Program-made: the position numbers and the translations under genes | Shown: in pieces, positions 22,635-33,387 of the stretch | How the letters are laid out: every line of letters begins with the position of its first letter | How positions within the stretch are numbered: the stretch's first letter is position 1 | NCBI GenBank assembly: GCA_009733575.1 | Contig: ML769492.1 | Coordinates: 1 to 64,000 of the forward strand | DNA length: 64,000 bases | Reading direction: 5' to 3' | Origin: Gymnopus androsaceus JB14 | Lineage: Eukaryota; Basidiomycota; Agaricomycetes; Agaricales; Omphalotaceae | Notes under the pieces: generated by a model | What the model saw: only the letters and a program-made list of their open reading frames with translations | Told to the model about the DNA's origin: nothing | The model's database searches: none

Positions 22635-24225
22635 TTATGGATTTGGAGGTGAATCCGATATAGGTCTCCCTGAATTCTGCATCAACCTCCGCAAACGAGC
22701 GAGTTCAGCTGCCAGTTGCCTATCATCCATTCAATTAGCATGCGTTCAAAAGTCAGTCGGTCGTCGTGAACATACCTAGCAGTCTCTGCAGTCTCCTCCC
22801 CTTCCTTGTCACTCTTCTCCACCGCCTGCTTGATCCTCTCAATCTCCTCCAGCCACCGACTCTCAATCTGCTTCGCCCTCTCCGTATCCTCATCCCTAGC
22901 CTTCTTGACATCTTCCTGCCCACTCCGACTAGCCTGCACTTCCTCCACAAGCCTGCGATACTTTTTCCCCATAACCTCGGCCTCTGATTTCCACTTTTCC
23001 TCTCGTTTCCGGATTTCGTCGCGTAGTCGATCTGTATCCGACTTCCACGACTCGGTGAGGTGTTTAATGCTTTCCCGGAGCGTAACATACTCTCGTTCGG
23101 ATTTCTGCGAGAGGGCTGTCGACTCTGATAGAGCAGACTCCATCTCGCGGAGTGATTTTTTCGATTGCGAGGATTCGGATTTGAGCTGGGAGCGGAGGAG
23201 GGTGGCTTCGGATTCAGCTTTCCTCGCGCGCTCGAGAACTTCTTGGAGCAGTCTCTCCTTCCTCGCCACGACATTATTCAAACCTTCGTTCTCCAACCTG
23301 AGTCGTTCCCTGCCTTCTTTCAGGTCTTCAGTTTGACGAGTTAGAGTAGCGACGCTGCGTTGGACTGAGGCGGAGCTGGGCTTTTGTGTTTTCGAGCGCG
23401 TTTCGGGCGTTTATGACGCCTGTTTGGAGGTCTGCAAGGACTTTGGTTGTGCCTCCTGGTGTGAGTGAGGCTCGCCGGGGGTTTGGTGTGGGTGACGGTG
23501 GCGCTTGGAGGCCAGAAGGGGAAGAGGGAGAGGGAGACGTGGCGGTGTTTGGTGAAAGGGCGCCTTCGTCTGCTAGAGCTCGCGCGTTGCCCACAGACGC
23601 GACTGGTATTCCTGTAATAAGATTATTGAGGATTAATGCAGCAACAAAAGAGGCGACGTACGACTGAGCGTCCTCGTCGGACTCGACAGTCGTTTATACG
23701 CTGTAGGACTCATCATCATCGGTACACCTTCCCTAATCCCATTCACATTAGTCTCGTCCAAACTATTACCACCACCGTTCGTTCTCCCATGGCCATTTAT
23801 AGGCAAAGGCAACCCCGAATCAGGCCCAGCTATTCCCTGTAAAACCTCGTAGCTCGTTCTTCGTGTAGCTTTTGAAGTTGGAGTCGGAGAGCGAGCTGAA
23901 GTGTATGATGATGGAGGCGGAGGCGGGGAACCAAGGCTCAGATTCAGGCTGGAGCTGCTGGCGCTTGCCATGGAGGACAAGGAAGACCGAATATGGGTTA
24001 TAGTCTCCAGCTCGGATACTTGAGCTTGTTGGTGTCTGATGTTGTGTTTTAGCGTCGAAATTTGGTTGCGGACCGCGACTATAACCGTTCGCAATTAGCT
24101 TCTCCAGATAGATAACAGACGAATCTTACCTGGGTCATCCAGCGATAAAGCAGGACTCGGGGCTCGTATTGATATGAACGCCCTGAAGAGCGAGAAGAAG
24201 GCCGTTGGGTGCCAGGCGAGGACAT
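22635..24225 (-). pseudogene. She3-like coiled-coil gene, copy B (two frame breaks)
   Basis: Exons can be traced from ATG 24225 (MSSPGTQRPSSRSSG) through an intron near 24126, another at 23661-23612 (GTACGT...TTACAG), a long coiled-coil exon to 22776, an intron 22775-22720 and a last exon ending at 22635 (ELARLRRLMQNSG). The body (ENEGLNNVVARKERLLQEVL and onward) is the She3 family core. Two 1 bp shifts break the frame: one near 24150 between the start exon and SPALSLDD, one near 23355 where AGTCCAACGC has one base more than copy A. Otherwise it is intact, so assembly errors are possible and the gene may be functional. Confidence 0.75.
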
Positions 24226-25924
24226 GAACCAACGGAAAGAAAGCGATCACGGATATAGTATGAATGTGAGAAAATTCTATCCTTGTTTCGTGATGCCGCT
24301 CACAGTTTCGCTGGTATAATGGTGTTTGGCTCGAAGGAAAGCGCGTCGATTTACAGCGTCTCGTCCACTGAAGTGATATCCTCCGAACCGCCGACATTGC
24401 TGCCGGTTTCTTCCAATCCAGTTAGGATTCGGTCTCTGCTTCCATCCACATCAACCCGAGAAACCCTTCTCTGGCAGTTTCAACTCTGGTTCTGCACGGC
24501 TCTATAATAATAATGACGCCTCGTGCAGCGCCTGGCCCTAATCAGACCCAGTTATCCAAGTACAGCTTCCGCTATGGTCTGCACCGCAAATAGTCAATGT
24601 GCGATGAATACGACGCGATAAAGTTGGGAAGAGAAAATCCTCGATAGCATGCTCAGGCAGATCCCATTCTCTCTCCTACGCGTAATTGAACCTCATATTT
24701 CAATCCCCGAATCCAATGAAAACAAACACCTATCCTAGACTGAAACTCCATTCACAAATCGTACAACATAAACATCGCGGATATCACTCCATCCTAGACC
24801 CGACTCACTCATTGCTCGCACTCACTCCGTTTACACCGTATACAGCAAACGACGATTGTTTTGTTTCGTATTTTTCACAAGCCAAGGCCCGGTTGATCCT
24901 CCTCTATTCCCGTTCTTCGGCGACTGGCCAGGCATTTGACTGCTGGGTGCCACCTCCATCGATAGCTCGAGGTCTAACTTGACGATGCTGGCTAGAAGTC
25001 GGCGTACTTCGAGGAGTGTCCAGTGTCAGTACTAGTGTCATGATTTTTCGGCTTTCAGTCTTCGTCGTCACCAGACAAGTACTCAAGTACATCCGAGACG
25101 ACATTGACAGGGCCCCGGAGGCGAACTGTAATCTGAGAAATTCAAGATACTGTATCCTTTTTTGCATCCTCGTTTCGTTTCATTTTGTTTCGTTTCGTGT
25201 TGCCGCTCCCAGTCTCATCTTTTACTCAATCTTTTACTCACTGGGTAAGAGTCATGAAGTTTCTTTAGCTGAAGGGATTCAGAAAACGCGTCCGAGGCCG
25301 GGTACAGTATGACTGATCTACGGGACACCCACTGAGGAGTCCAAAGTCAGTCATTTATCTTCTCCTCCACTATGTAAACCGCTATCATATTCACCAGACG
25401 AACTCCGAAAGTCTTTCAAGCTCTGAAAAAGATAGTTGTCCAAATAGCAAACTTATTCAGGCTGCAGGACTAGGCAAAGCTTCAAGTCATCTGCCCTTCC
25501 GCTAACTCCAGAGTCCAGACGTCCATTGACAAGCCCAAGCCAAGATTTCGATGAATTTCGAATTTCGACTCAACCACTTAAAGAGAGCAATTCTGAGTAT
25601 GTACTCTCCAAGCAAGGCTCGAGCTAAAGCACCAAAGTCAGGAGCTTTCCTCGATAGAACAAACAGTTTACACTCGGACGATCACGGAAGAAAGCCTTTG
25701 CAAGCTGGAATGGTGTGTCAAGCAGCCAAGTTCGTCGAGGCAACCTATTGCCATGTAGTCTCTTGAAATCCTTGATGGCGAAGCTGATTTTCGATGCTGA
25801 CATCGTTATCCAGCCCTTTTAGAGGTCAAAGTTATGAAAAGCGACTACTATATAAGGTTATATATCGCGGTGGAATGCTACAGTAAGTAGTGTGTACACA
25901 CTGCTCAAACACCCTGTGCGCCTT
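24226..25924. other. intergenic, with one gene fragment
   Basis: No intact gene. Short open frames (24283-24507, 24686-24982, 25551-25766) have no domain. The only recognisable item is a degraded relic of the gene at 32568 (see 25309-25433). Confidence 0.45.
25309..25433 (+). pseudogene. relic of the 5' end of the 192-aa gene at 32568
   Basis: The stretch begins ATGACTGATCTACGG, close to ATGACTGATTTACGG at 32568, and later contains TATTCACCAGACGAACTCC and CTTTCAAGCTCTG, matching the YSPDQLLQAL coding region of that gene (near 32680-32710). The intron and the reading frame in between are not preserved and nothing further downstream matches. I infer an old partial duplication. Confidence 0.5.
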
Positions 25925-27185
25925 TCACTGAAATCTCTGAGCAGCCATATCCACACTTCTTCTTGAGAGAATGCTATTGTCAACGACCGAAAGTGTCCTA
26001 CTAGGATCATGTTGGAACTGGATATTCGACAGCGATGACCGGCCTTCGCCCGAGCCAGTATTTTCAAGACTCCAATCTGTGTTAGGACGTGAAAACCCAG
26101 CAGCGACGCGCAAGATAATGAGCATCGGAGCTATACCCTGAAATGGTGCCAATAAGTTAGAGACAGAGGATAGCCGTGGATCTGTGTAATAAAATCACCG
26201 TCATCTGAGCATGAATATTCTGTGCGATGTACCCATTGACATTCTTCTGCAGAGTCAGGACGACGAAAACGATCAGAGTTACGGAATACATTGCGGCGGA
26301 CTCGACGGGAATTTCGATGACCGCATTGTAACGTTTCGACTTGCGACCAGTGAATGCAGTGGCAGTTGCTCTTTGAACTTGTACAATCCGGAAGATAAGC
26401 ATAAGTGTGGTAAAGAGACTCGTGGCAATCGAAAGGGAGAAATATGCCGTGCTATATGCGACATATTCGTGGGTCTGTCTAGCCGCAGATTCACCTCCAG
26501 TTATGGATTTGACTTGCAGTAGGATCCCCTTGATTCCCAAAGCTAGAGAATACGTCAGCTCTCTATGAAAAAAATGGATGTAGGTAGTACATACCCAGTC
26601 CGCAAATCGTCATGACGGAAGGAAGCATGATAACTACCCAGCGTTTCTGCCACACCACCCAGCAACGCCAAATCTATATTCAATATTATATATCAAACTC
26701 AGGTATTGTGGTGTGAAATTAAAGCTGCATACAAATAGAATATCCGCGATTAATATGTTCAAGTTGAAGAAAACAGCATCGGAGCCAAATATCCCGGGCG
26801 GAATGTGGATGAATGCGTTTATCAAACCGGGACCTCCTGGAAGCTCGTTGTTATCGATAGAAGTAGTGTCGTAAAACCATTGGATAGCGACGTGAACGGT
26901 TGAGCACATATACATGAGTATAACGATCGTCCCGAGGTATATCTTCTTTCGGAGCGAGTAGCCCTTGTTATATGCTATTAAAAAGTAATTAGCTTTAACG
27001 CCGTTCATTTGGATTAGTTATAAGGAGTAACTACCAAGGAGATAAAGCGTCAAGAATACTCCACATGTATAGAGCCCTAGAACAGGATGTAGTTAGTGGT
27101 ATTGTTCACATTCCGGAAGCTCAGTCAAACCATGCAGCCAAACTTCAACGGTAAGAGAATTGATAGAAAAAGGCGCAGAAGGCAT
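25925..27185 (-). CDS. multi-pass membrane protein, 324 aa (IWRCWVVW family)
   Basis: Six exons join in frame: 27185-27131, 27076-27035, 26974-26733, 26673-26595, 26542-26199, 26137-25925, with introns of 52-61 bp. About seven hydrophobic segments are visible. The central NILIADILF/IWRCWVVW motif is built across an intron and is the hallmark of a large Agaricomycete family of integral membrane proteins of unknown function. Later AQMT/GIAPMLIILRVAAG closes the last membrane segment, and the C-terminal tail is polar and Ser/Arg-rich. Start chosen at the only ATG giving a complete chain (MPSAPFSINSL). It is divergent from the SDR gene at 27536 across about 350 bp. It is a different family from the membrane proteins at 37-42 kb. 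Confidence 0.85.
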
Positions 27186-27535
27186 GGTGGTGAAGCTTTT
27201 GGATTGCTTGAATGCTATTTTATGCGAGATCCACAGGTAGCAAATTCGGGATCTGAGCCAAATTAGATCAATCTTTTCTGAATCTTGATTGACTTGTAAT
27301 TGCCGATCATAATCATGATTGGATTCAATTTGACAGATTGATATGTAGACTCGGACTGGACAGATTGGGCAAGCGAAATAGTGCGTGGTACTCAGTTACG
27401 ACGTCTGCGCTGCCATTATTGGCCAGAGAACTTTGAAGCTTAAATCCATTGAATCGTTGTTTGCCCGTAAACACCATCACTGAACGGTGTCTTTCAAGAA
27501 CCGCTCTCCAGTTTCGCAATCAGCTGAACCTGAAC
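27186..27535. promoter_or_regulatory. divergent promoter region between membrane protein and SDR
   Basis: 350 bp separate the two start codons. I see no clear TATA box. Short AT-rich repeats with AATCTTGATT and AATCATGATT occur near 27270-27320. Shared regulation is possible but not shown. Confidence 0.35.
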
Positions 27536-28646
27536 ATGGACTCGACAAGTACTAACCCTGCACTTCTGTCTCAGCAAAGTGTATGGTTGAGTGAGTCTGT
27601 CTAAAACCATTTTCTTGTTGATATTTTCTAACTGTCGTTGTTTAGTAACGGGTGCTACATCTGGTATCGGTCTTGAGGTTGTCAAAGTTATCCTTCAAAA
27701 GGGTCACATCGCCATCTCCACATTCCGTTCCATCGATAAGCCTCCCGTCCTCGAAGAGCTTGAATCTCCACGCCTTCTTTCCATTCACTGTGACTTGACG
27801 TCCGAAAAGGACATTAAAGATCTCTTCTCCAAAGCAGAATCTACCTTTGGGCGCATCGATGTAGTATTCAACAACGCGGGAATTGGAATGCTCAGTGAGA
27901 TCGAGGGGGCACCTATCGACAAAGCACGCGGTTTGTTCGAGGTCAATTTCTGGGGTACAGCACTTGTAAGTCAGGAAGCGGTGCGGGTCTTCAGAGACGT
28001 CAATCCAAAGTCGGGCATCCAAGGCGGAAGGTTATTGAATATGAGCTCCTTGGCTGGGATTGCCCCAGCTCCTGGAATTGGGTTTTATAGCGCAAGGTGA
28101 TCGTTGAATCGAGTTTTAAAAGATTGTATTCTGATTATGTTGTAGCAAAAATGGTGAGGGGAAATTGTCTTCTGTTTTATAATCCCTTACAGGATATCCT
28201 ATAGCTTTCGAGGCATTGACAGAAGCCCTCGCGAATGAGATGGATCCTGCCTGGAACATTAAGGTAAAGTCGCATACGATTAACAAATGGAACTCTTCTC
28301 AGACATTGACTAGATAACTGTCATCGAACCAGGCGCATTTAAGACCCGCGCTCACACCGACAACAATATCGTAGTACCTTCGCATCCTGCGTATGCCAAT
28401 AAACCCTCTCTGGGGTCGAACAAGATGCGTAAATGGTTCGCTGATGGGAGCGGAATCACTGGAGATCCGACTCTTGCCGCCAAGAGGATTTATGAATTTA
28501 CCCAGGACGAATCCGCTCCCATTAGGATTCAATTAGGAGACGCCTGTTGGCATGGCGTAAAAGGAAGATTGGAAACCCTAGTTGAGGAGCAAAAAACAGT
28601 TGAGAAATGGTCTAAAGGACTTGACTTCGAAAATGATGAACAATAG
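27536..28646 (+). CDS. short-chain dehydrogenase/reductase, 305 aa
   Basis: Five exons join in frame: 27536-27590, 27646-28096, 28146-28153, 28193-28263, 28314-28646. The third exon is only 8 bp and the intron after it 39 bp; together they rebuild YSASK. Classical SDR features: TGATSGIG at 20-27 (dinucleotide binding), NNAG at 94-97, catalytic Ser153, Tyr166 and Lys170 with the usual Ser-x12-Tyr spacing, and PGAF after the active site. Expected role: NAD(P)-dependent oxidoreduction of an unknown alcohol or ketone in the cytosol. Only the start at 27536 gives a proper first exon (18 codons before the Rossmann strand). It is not closely related to the SDR pair at 39-44 kb. Confidence 0.92.
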
Positions 28647-29711
28647 TAGAAGTGTAATAGCATCGGACCAGTAGTTACTGATTAAAGCGATTTATTAGCC
28701 TTGCGGTCAAAGCGCTTGATACAGGGTCTCTTCCAAGGCAATTCAGAATCACCCTAGAATCGGTTTCAGGTCTGACCGGACATCAAGTGGCTACGATTCA
28801 CCTCGCGTCTGATTCGCTTCATTTCCTAGAGATAACGGTGTTTGCCACACCGAATGCTCTGGAACGGCGTTCAGCACTTGGACCATGCCGTGTAATAGAC
28901 CTTCCTTCCTTTCCAGGTGAAGCAAGAGAACGGCGGAAAGCGGAAAGCGCAATTCACCTTATTGAACCACCTCAAGTGTCGCTCAAGCTTCAGCCTCATT
29001 TCAAAAGCGATTCACCTTATTTTGAAACGACATTTGACTCGTGAATCAAGCGGCGCTAAGTCGACCGCACCTAAAAAGATTGATGAATTTAAAGATAAAA
29101 GTAAGTAATACTACTGTAATACAACTTGTATTATCAAGTATAAAAATAAAACCTGTCAGTCTGAGTGTATTGAAACCATCCCAATAGGAAATTGAGTAGA
29201 AACTTGGTAGAAACATTGGTCGCCACCGCTAGACAGCGAAAGTTGAGAAATGGTTTAAAGGACGGGTTACGGTGGCCGTGGAGTCAAAACTTCAAAGTTC
29301 GGGAATAATTTTATTACTAGTATAAGTATAGACACATCCATAGATCCTCGGTGTAGAAAGTTGGTACAACGAGTCTGTCTAGGGGAGACTAATTAGGAAT
29401 GATAAATATTGTAGATAAAGGTAATACAAGTACGAAGAAGGCAGCATGAGGTTACTTGGTACTTCTCGGAATGATAAACTAGAAGCAGGCTAGAAGAAAT
29501 ATTGATACGACCCGATGGTAGAGGACCGAGGAGAACCGACGAAAGTGGAGTCTCACTGCATTACGGTCTCCGTTGACTCATATTTCCTTCGTCCGACTTG
29601 CCACATGCAAGCATTTTCCCCTCACAAGCTCACAACATTTAAAGGACTCTATCTGGAGTCTGGTATACTTAAATCGTCTCATTCCTTGCCATAACGCATT
29701 CTCCATCTCAA
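28647..29711. other. intergenic, nothing recognised
   Basis: Open frames 28787-29044 and 28917-29108 overlap in different frames and have no domain. AT-rich with scattered stop codons on both strands. Confidence 0.45.
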
Positions 29712-30726
29712 ATGGTGCTGTCCTTGTCCATTATCTTGCTCCCGCTAGTATTCATTGCCTCTCACATTAATGGTGAGTGTCTACGCTTTATTAGTCAAGG
29801 TGGAAATTCCAAGGAAATTCAGCATATTTTTTTGAAGCGCAAGAGACTTCGTGTGCATCTGTGACATGTTTGAATACACAAAAGGTCAGACTCAGTCTGA
29901 ACTGTTTACTTATTCTAAGCATAGCATTTATCTCCTCCTACTGCATAGTAGAGTAGAAATTCGAACGTAACTTTTGCTCTGGCAATGCCTCCTGCGGCAT
30001 TGAGCATGGAAGACCCATTCTCCCTGGACTTTGTGGCCAAGGTTAATACTCCCCTCCCATATGGTTTTGCAGGATTCTCCATTCGCGAATGGGCTAAATA
30101 CGTCCAAGTGAGTCTTTTAATGCTTTGGAGAATGGAAATAGCTTGTACTCAGTTTTGAGTGTAGATTTTCTATCAATTTGTACTTTGCCACTGGAAATCC
30201 CAATGTCAAAACCGGAGCGTAAGTTGATGCATATCTTTTTTCCGCTCAACAGCTATATAGAGCTAATTTGTATAATAGATCCGGCCTTGGGACACTTACA
30301 GAGGGTAATGGTACGCGCATTGTACAATTATCAGAACTTACGTATGTACCAAAGCCCTTGTCATCCTTGGTTTTGCTCATTATATCAACTCCTAGATCAA
30401 ACGCTTCCGCGTACATGCCGGTCGAGGACCCTTCAGTGGTCACAGTGTCCCCTTTGACAACGTACACAATCGACATGACATATTATGTGTTCAGATGTCA
30501 AAACTGTTCTCTTATGGAGGGCCACGACAAGAATAACAAGAATAGAAAGATGGTCGATATCGACTTGATGTTTAGTATGGATCAACCGGAATTCATCAAT
30601 CCGGAAACTAGTTACAGTACTATGTTTCCAGTCACTTCGTCGCTCAACATCGGGAAGGTTAGGAAGAATTTGGATGACTTGGTTGTTAAGGATTATGACG
30701 AGCTTCTTCGGGATGCAAGCTTGTAA
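29712..30726 (+). CDS. probable secreted DOMON-domain protein, exon structure unresolved
   Basis: An ATG at 29712 opens a typical signal peptide (MVLSLSIILLPLVFIASHIN) ended by a GTGAGT donor. Downstream exons include DFVAKVNTPLPYGFAGFSI near 30030-30090 and, after a GTATGT...CTCCTAG intron near 30340-30393, a block ending TYYVFRCQNCSLMEGH. These resemble strands of the cytochrome-like DOMON domain of cellobiose dehydrogenases, where an FRCQxC motif is conserved. The positions expected for the heme Met and His do not look conserved, so heme binding is doubtful. I could not join the middle exons (30110-30290) in a single frame; they may be mis-split by me or the gene may be broken. Confidence 0.45.
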
Positions 30727-32567
30727 ACGTTCCATCGATTGAGGTTTGTAGTAGTCATGTATTAATGCTTCATCCAATGTGAAGCTTTTCTTTGATATCT
30801 GCATTTCTTCCCTCCACATTATCCGAAAATCTAACATACCTTTAAACGTTCCTCATGGGCTAACGCCATGAGTGCCGCTTCAGCATGTCCAGGTTCTAGA
30901 TATAAGTTCATTAGTGACCGCTAGATTCCAAGTGACTTTGTCGAAGATGCGCAGCAAGGAATCATTGCACAACTAGCTCGATTATACAAGTAAGCAGGAC
31001 CTGGAGATACTTACTACTCGCGTGAGGTTGATTGCTTTCTCCGAAAAAAAAAAGGTGAACCGTTGCATGTCCAGATAAATTCTAGGAACCCCATGATGAG
31101 AGCTACTGGAAGCTCATCCGATTCAGCAACAACTGGAAGGAGAATGTAGAATTCAGGCACGATAAAACAACAGGAAAACTAAAAACAGACTCGCGTTAAC
31201 ATTCTTCGTCACAATAAATCAGGCTTTTGGCTTTGGCTGCTCTTCCGCAGTTTCGGAAGTCTTGCCCTACATCTTGAGCCCAGGGGAGCTCGAATGGGTT
31301 CAAACAAAAAAGTTTATTTGCAAAGTCTGTGGCAATGACATCGACTGAGCCAGCAGCTAACGTCAAAATAGAATATAATGGCAACTCACAAATGCGATTG
31401 AACGCTGGTGAAGCAAAAAGATGACGAAGTACCGATCTAAACGTACAGAGACACTGCATGACAGAAATGATGGTATCGTCTACATAACGTCGCAAGAGCT
31501 TTCTATAGCTAGTCCTTCTGCTGTCAACAATAACGACCGAAATATTAGCATGATCTAACCATCCAGTATTTGTTGATTCACCTGTTAACGATACTTCTGA
31601 CCGTTGAGTTGCTCCAATGATTTTACAAACTTGGCTACCATCTATCATGATATTGAAGTCTTTGACCTACGTACGCTCGGAGGATAAGATTGAACGAAGG
31701 TCCCAAAGTCAATAGGAGCTTTTCCCCAATAGGTGGAGAAGAGTAATACCCGATGGGCTCGTTTTCGATATGCATATCGATGGACCTATCGCTGCCATAT
31801 GGAGGGCTCATGATGCGGTGTTCGCAGGTAGGCCAGGAGGTTTAGGTGTTTTGCATATGGGGATCGAAGCTATAATCACCAGTGGGGTGATAGATGTGAT
31901 TAATGCACATTGTCGAAGATTGACTAGGGCTTACCTGTCACCTTGGTTCCAATTCTTTGTTTCCAAATCTTGTGGTGTATTCATCGTAGTTCATTTTCGA
32001 TTCAGCCTATGCAGCGGCCTTTCGCCCGAGTATCCGTCTATCTTCTTGCCTAGCTTCCCGCCTGGCCTTATTCGCCTCCGTCTGTGACTCTGATCAAGGC
32101 AAGCATGTGCAATATTAGACGCTGGAACACCATTTGAATCAGGACAGTCTCCTGCGCCTCCGAGTCCGTAGCTTGAAGCTGAATGTGCGAGTTCAGCGGT
32201 ATACTGTTGGTATTGGAACACAATTTGCGGTGCGTGAACCGAATCATGCTAGAGTTGAAACTGCCAGAGAAGGTTTCCCGTAATCCTAGGGTTCGTGCGG
32301 ATCCATCTTCGGATCAGGAATCGAATCGAATCGATGCGTAGCTGGGTGAGCTTGCCTGAACAAAATGAATCGTTTGTTAAGATTGACAGAGAAAAGCGCC
32401 CATGCAAGGCGCGTCGCACGTGTTCTCGTCCCTACTTAATTTTTACCATTCACGCAAAAAATGTCCAATAAAATACCTCGTTTGTTTCGCGTTGCTACTC
32501 GGAGCCTTCGGTAAAAGATCACTTGTCCCCCGTTAATCGAGTTTTTCTGGACAAAAATCGCGTCGGT
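30727..32567. other. intergenic, one unexplained ORF
   Basis: A 150-codon frame on the minus strand (31648-31196) has alternating hydrophobic stretches but no domain I recognise and no obvious neighbouring exons. A 105-codon frame on the plus strand (31770-32087) is equally anonymous. A short AT run precedes the gene at 32568. Confidence 0.4.
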
Positions 32568-33238
32568 ATGACTGATTTACGGTGTCTAACTAACTAACTA
32601 AGGAATCACTTACTAGTTATGCACCATGTTCAATAAAGCGATTCTACTCTTCCGAACCTTCGTCTCAGCCACCCTCATATCCATATTCCCCAGACCAACT
32701 CCTTCAAGCTCTAGAAATGATGGCCAAGTCCTCTGAATCTCTTCCGCCAATTCCTCCAGGCCAAGAATTCGAACAGGAGAGGTTCTGGCAGGCGTATTTA
32801 TTGGGGAATCAGATTGTTATGTATCTAGCTGCGAGACCGCCAACGGAGGCAGAGACTTTTGCTGCGGTGAGTGCAAATAATTCGATATTGGGACCAAGTT
32901 GCTGACAATAGAGACACTGACAGATTTTACAAAACGCCGTAGTACCCGAAAACTCTGCGGTTGCGAGAGGACGTGCCGGGGTGCTTCAACTCACGAAACA
33001 GATCGTTGCTACAATGTCTGCCATCCCACCCGAATCAGCGCTTTGGTCTTCTCATCCAGAGGTTTTGAAGGCGTTTGAAGGGTTGCGAAGGATATACGCT
33101 GAATACGAGTCCAATTCCGATTCCAACTTGGAGAATTGGACAAAGTTCTTTGGAGGTCTAAGGACAGAGTTGGTTGAGTTTATGGTACGGATTGGGCCGG
33201 TTGTTGAAGGATGGGAGGAGGAGGCGAAGCAGCGATAA
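32568..33238 (+). CDS. unrecognised 192-aa protein
   Basis: Three exons join in frame: 32568-32581, 32617-32866, 32924-33238, with introns of 35 and 57 bp. The first 14 nt exon (MTDL plus two bases) is supported because the related relic at 25309 keeps the same start. The protein is soluble-looking and mostly helical, with Pro-rich SQPPSYPYSPDQ near the start, LPPIPPGQEFEQERFWQAYL in the first half and an acidic C-terminus. No signal peptide, membrane segment or known motif is seen. I do not know its function. The following F-box pseudogene starts 150 bp downstream on the same strand. Confidence 0.65.
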
Positions 33239-33387
33239 TGCTCTCTCGTAGTAATACTATCATCGTTCCATATCTGGCAAACAAAGTTCCCCACAAAGTC
33301 CGCCGTCATCTCGCCATCACCTACTTCTTGTTATGATCACATGTCGTCCAAATTCTTCTTCTCCTGTTATTCCATGTTCTCAACAAT

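Larger units (their letters stand above)
21450..24225. repeat. segmental duplication, copy B
   Basis: Matches 13116-14181 plus 15940-17605 as one uninterrupted block, and so gives the empty site for the Helitron-like insertion in copy A. It holds tRNA-Asp at 22134-22232 and the better-preserved She3-like gene. The first 650 bp or so (21450-22100) have no convincing gene in either copy. Confidence 0.85.
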
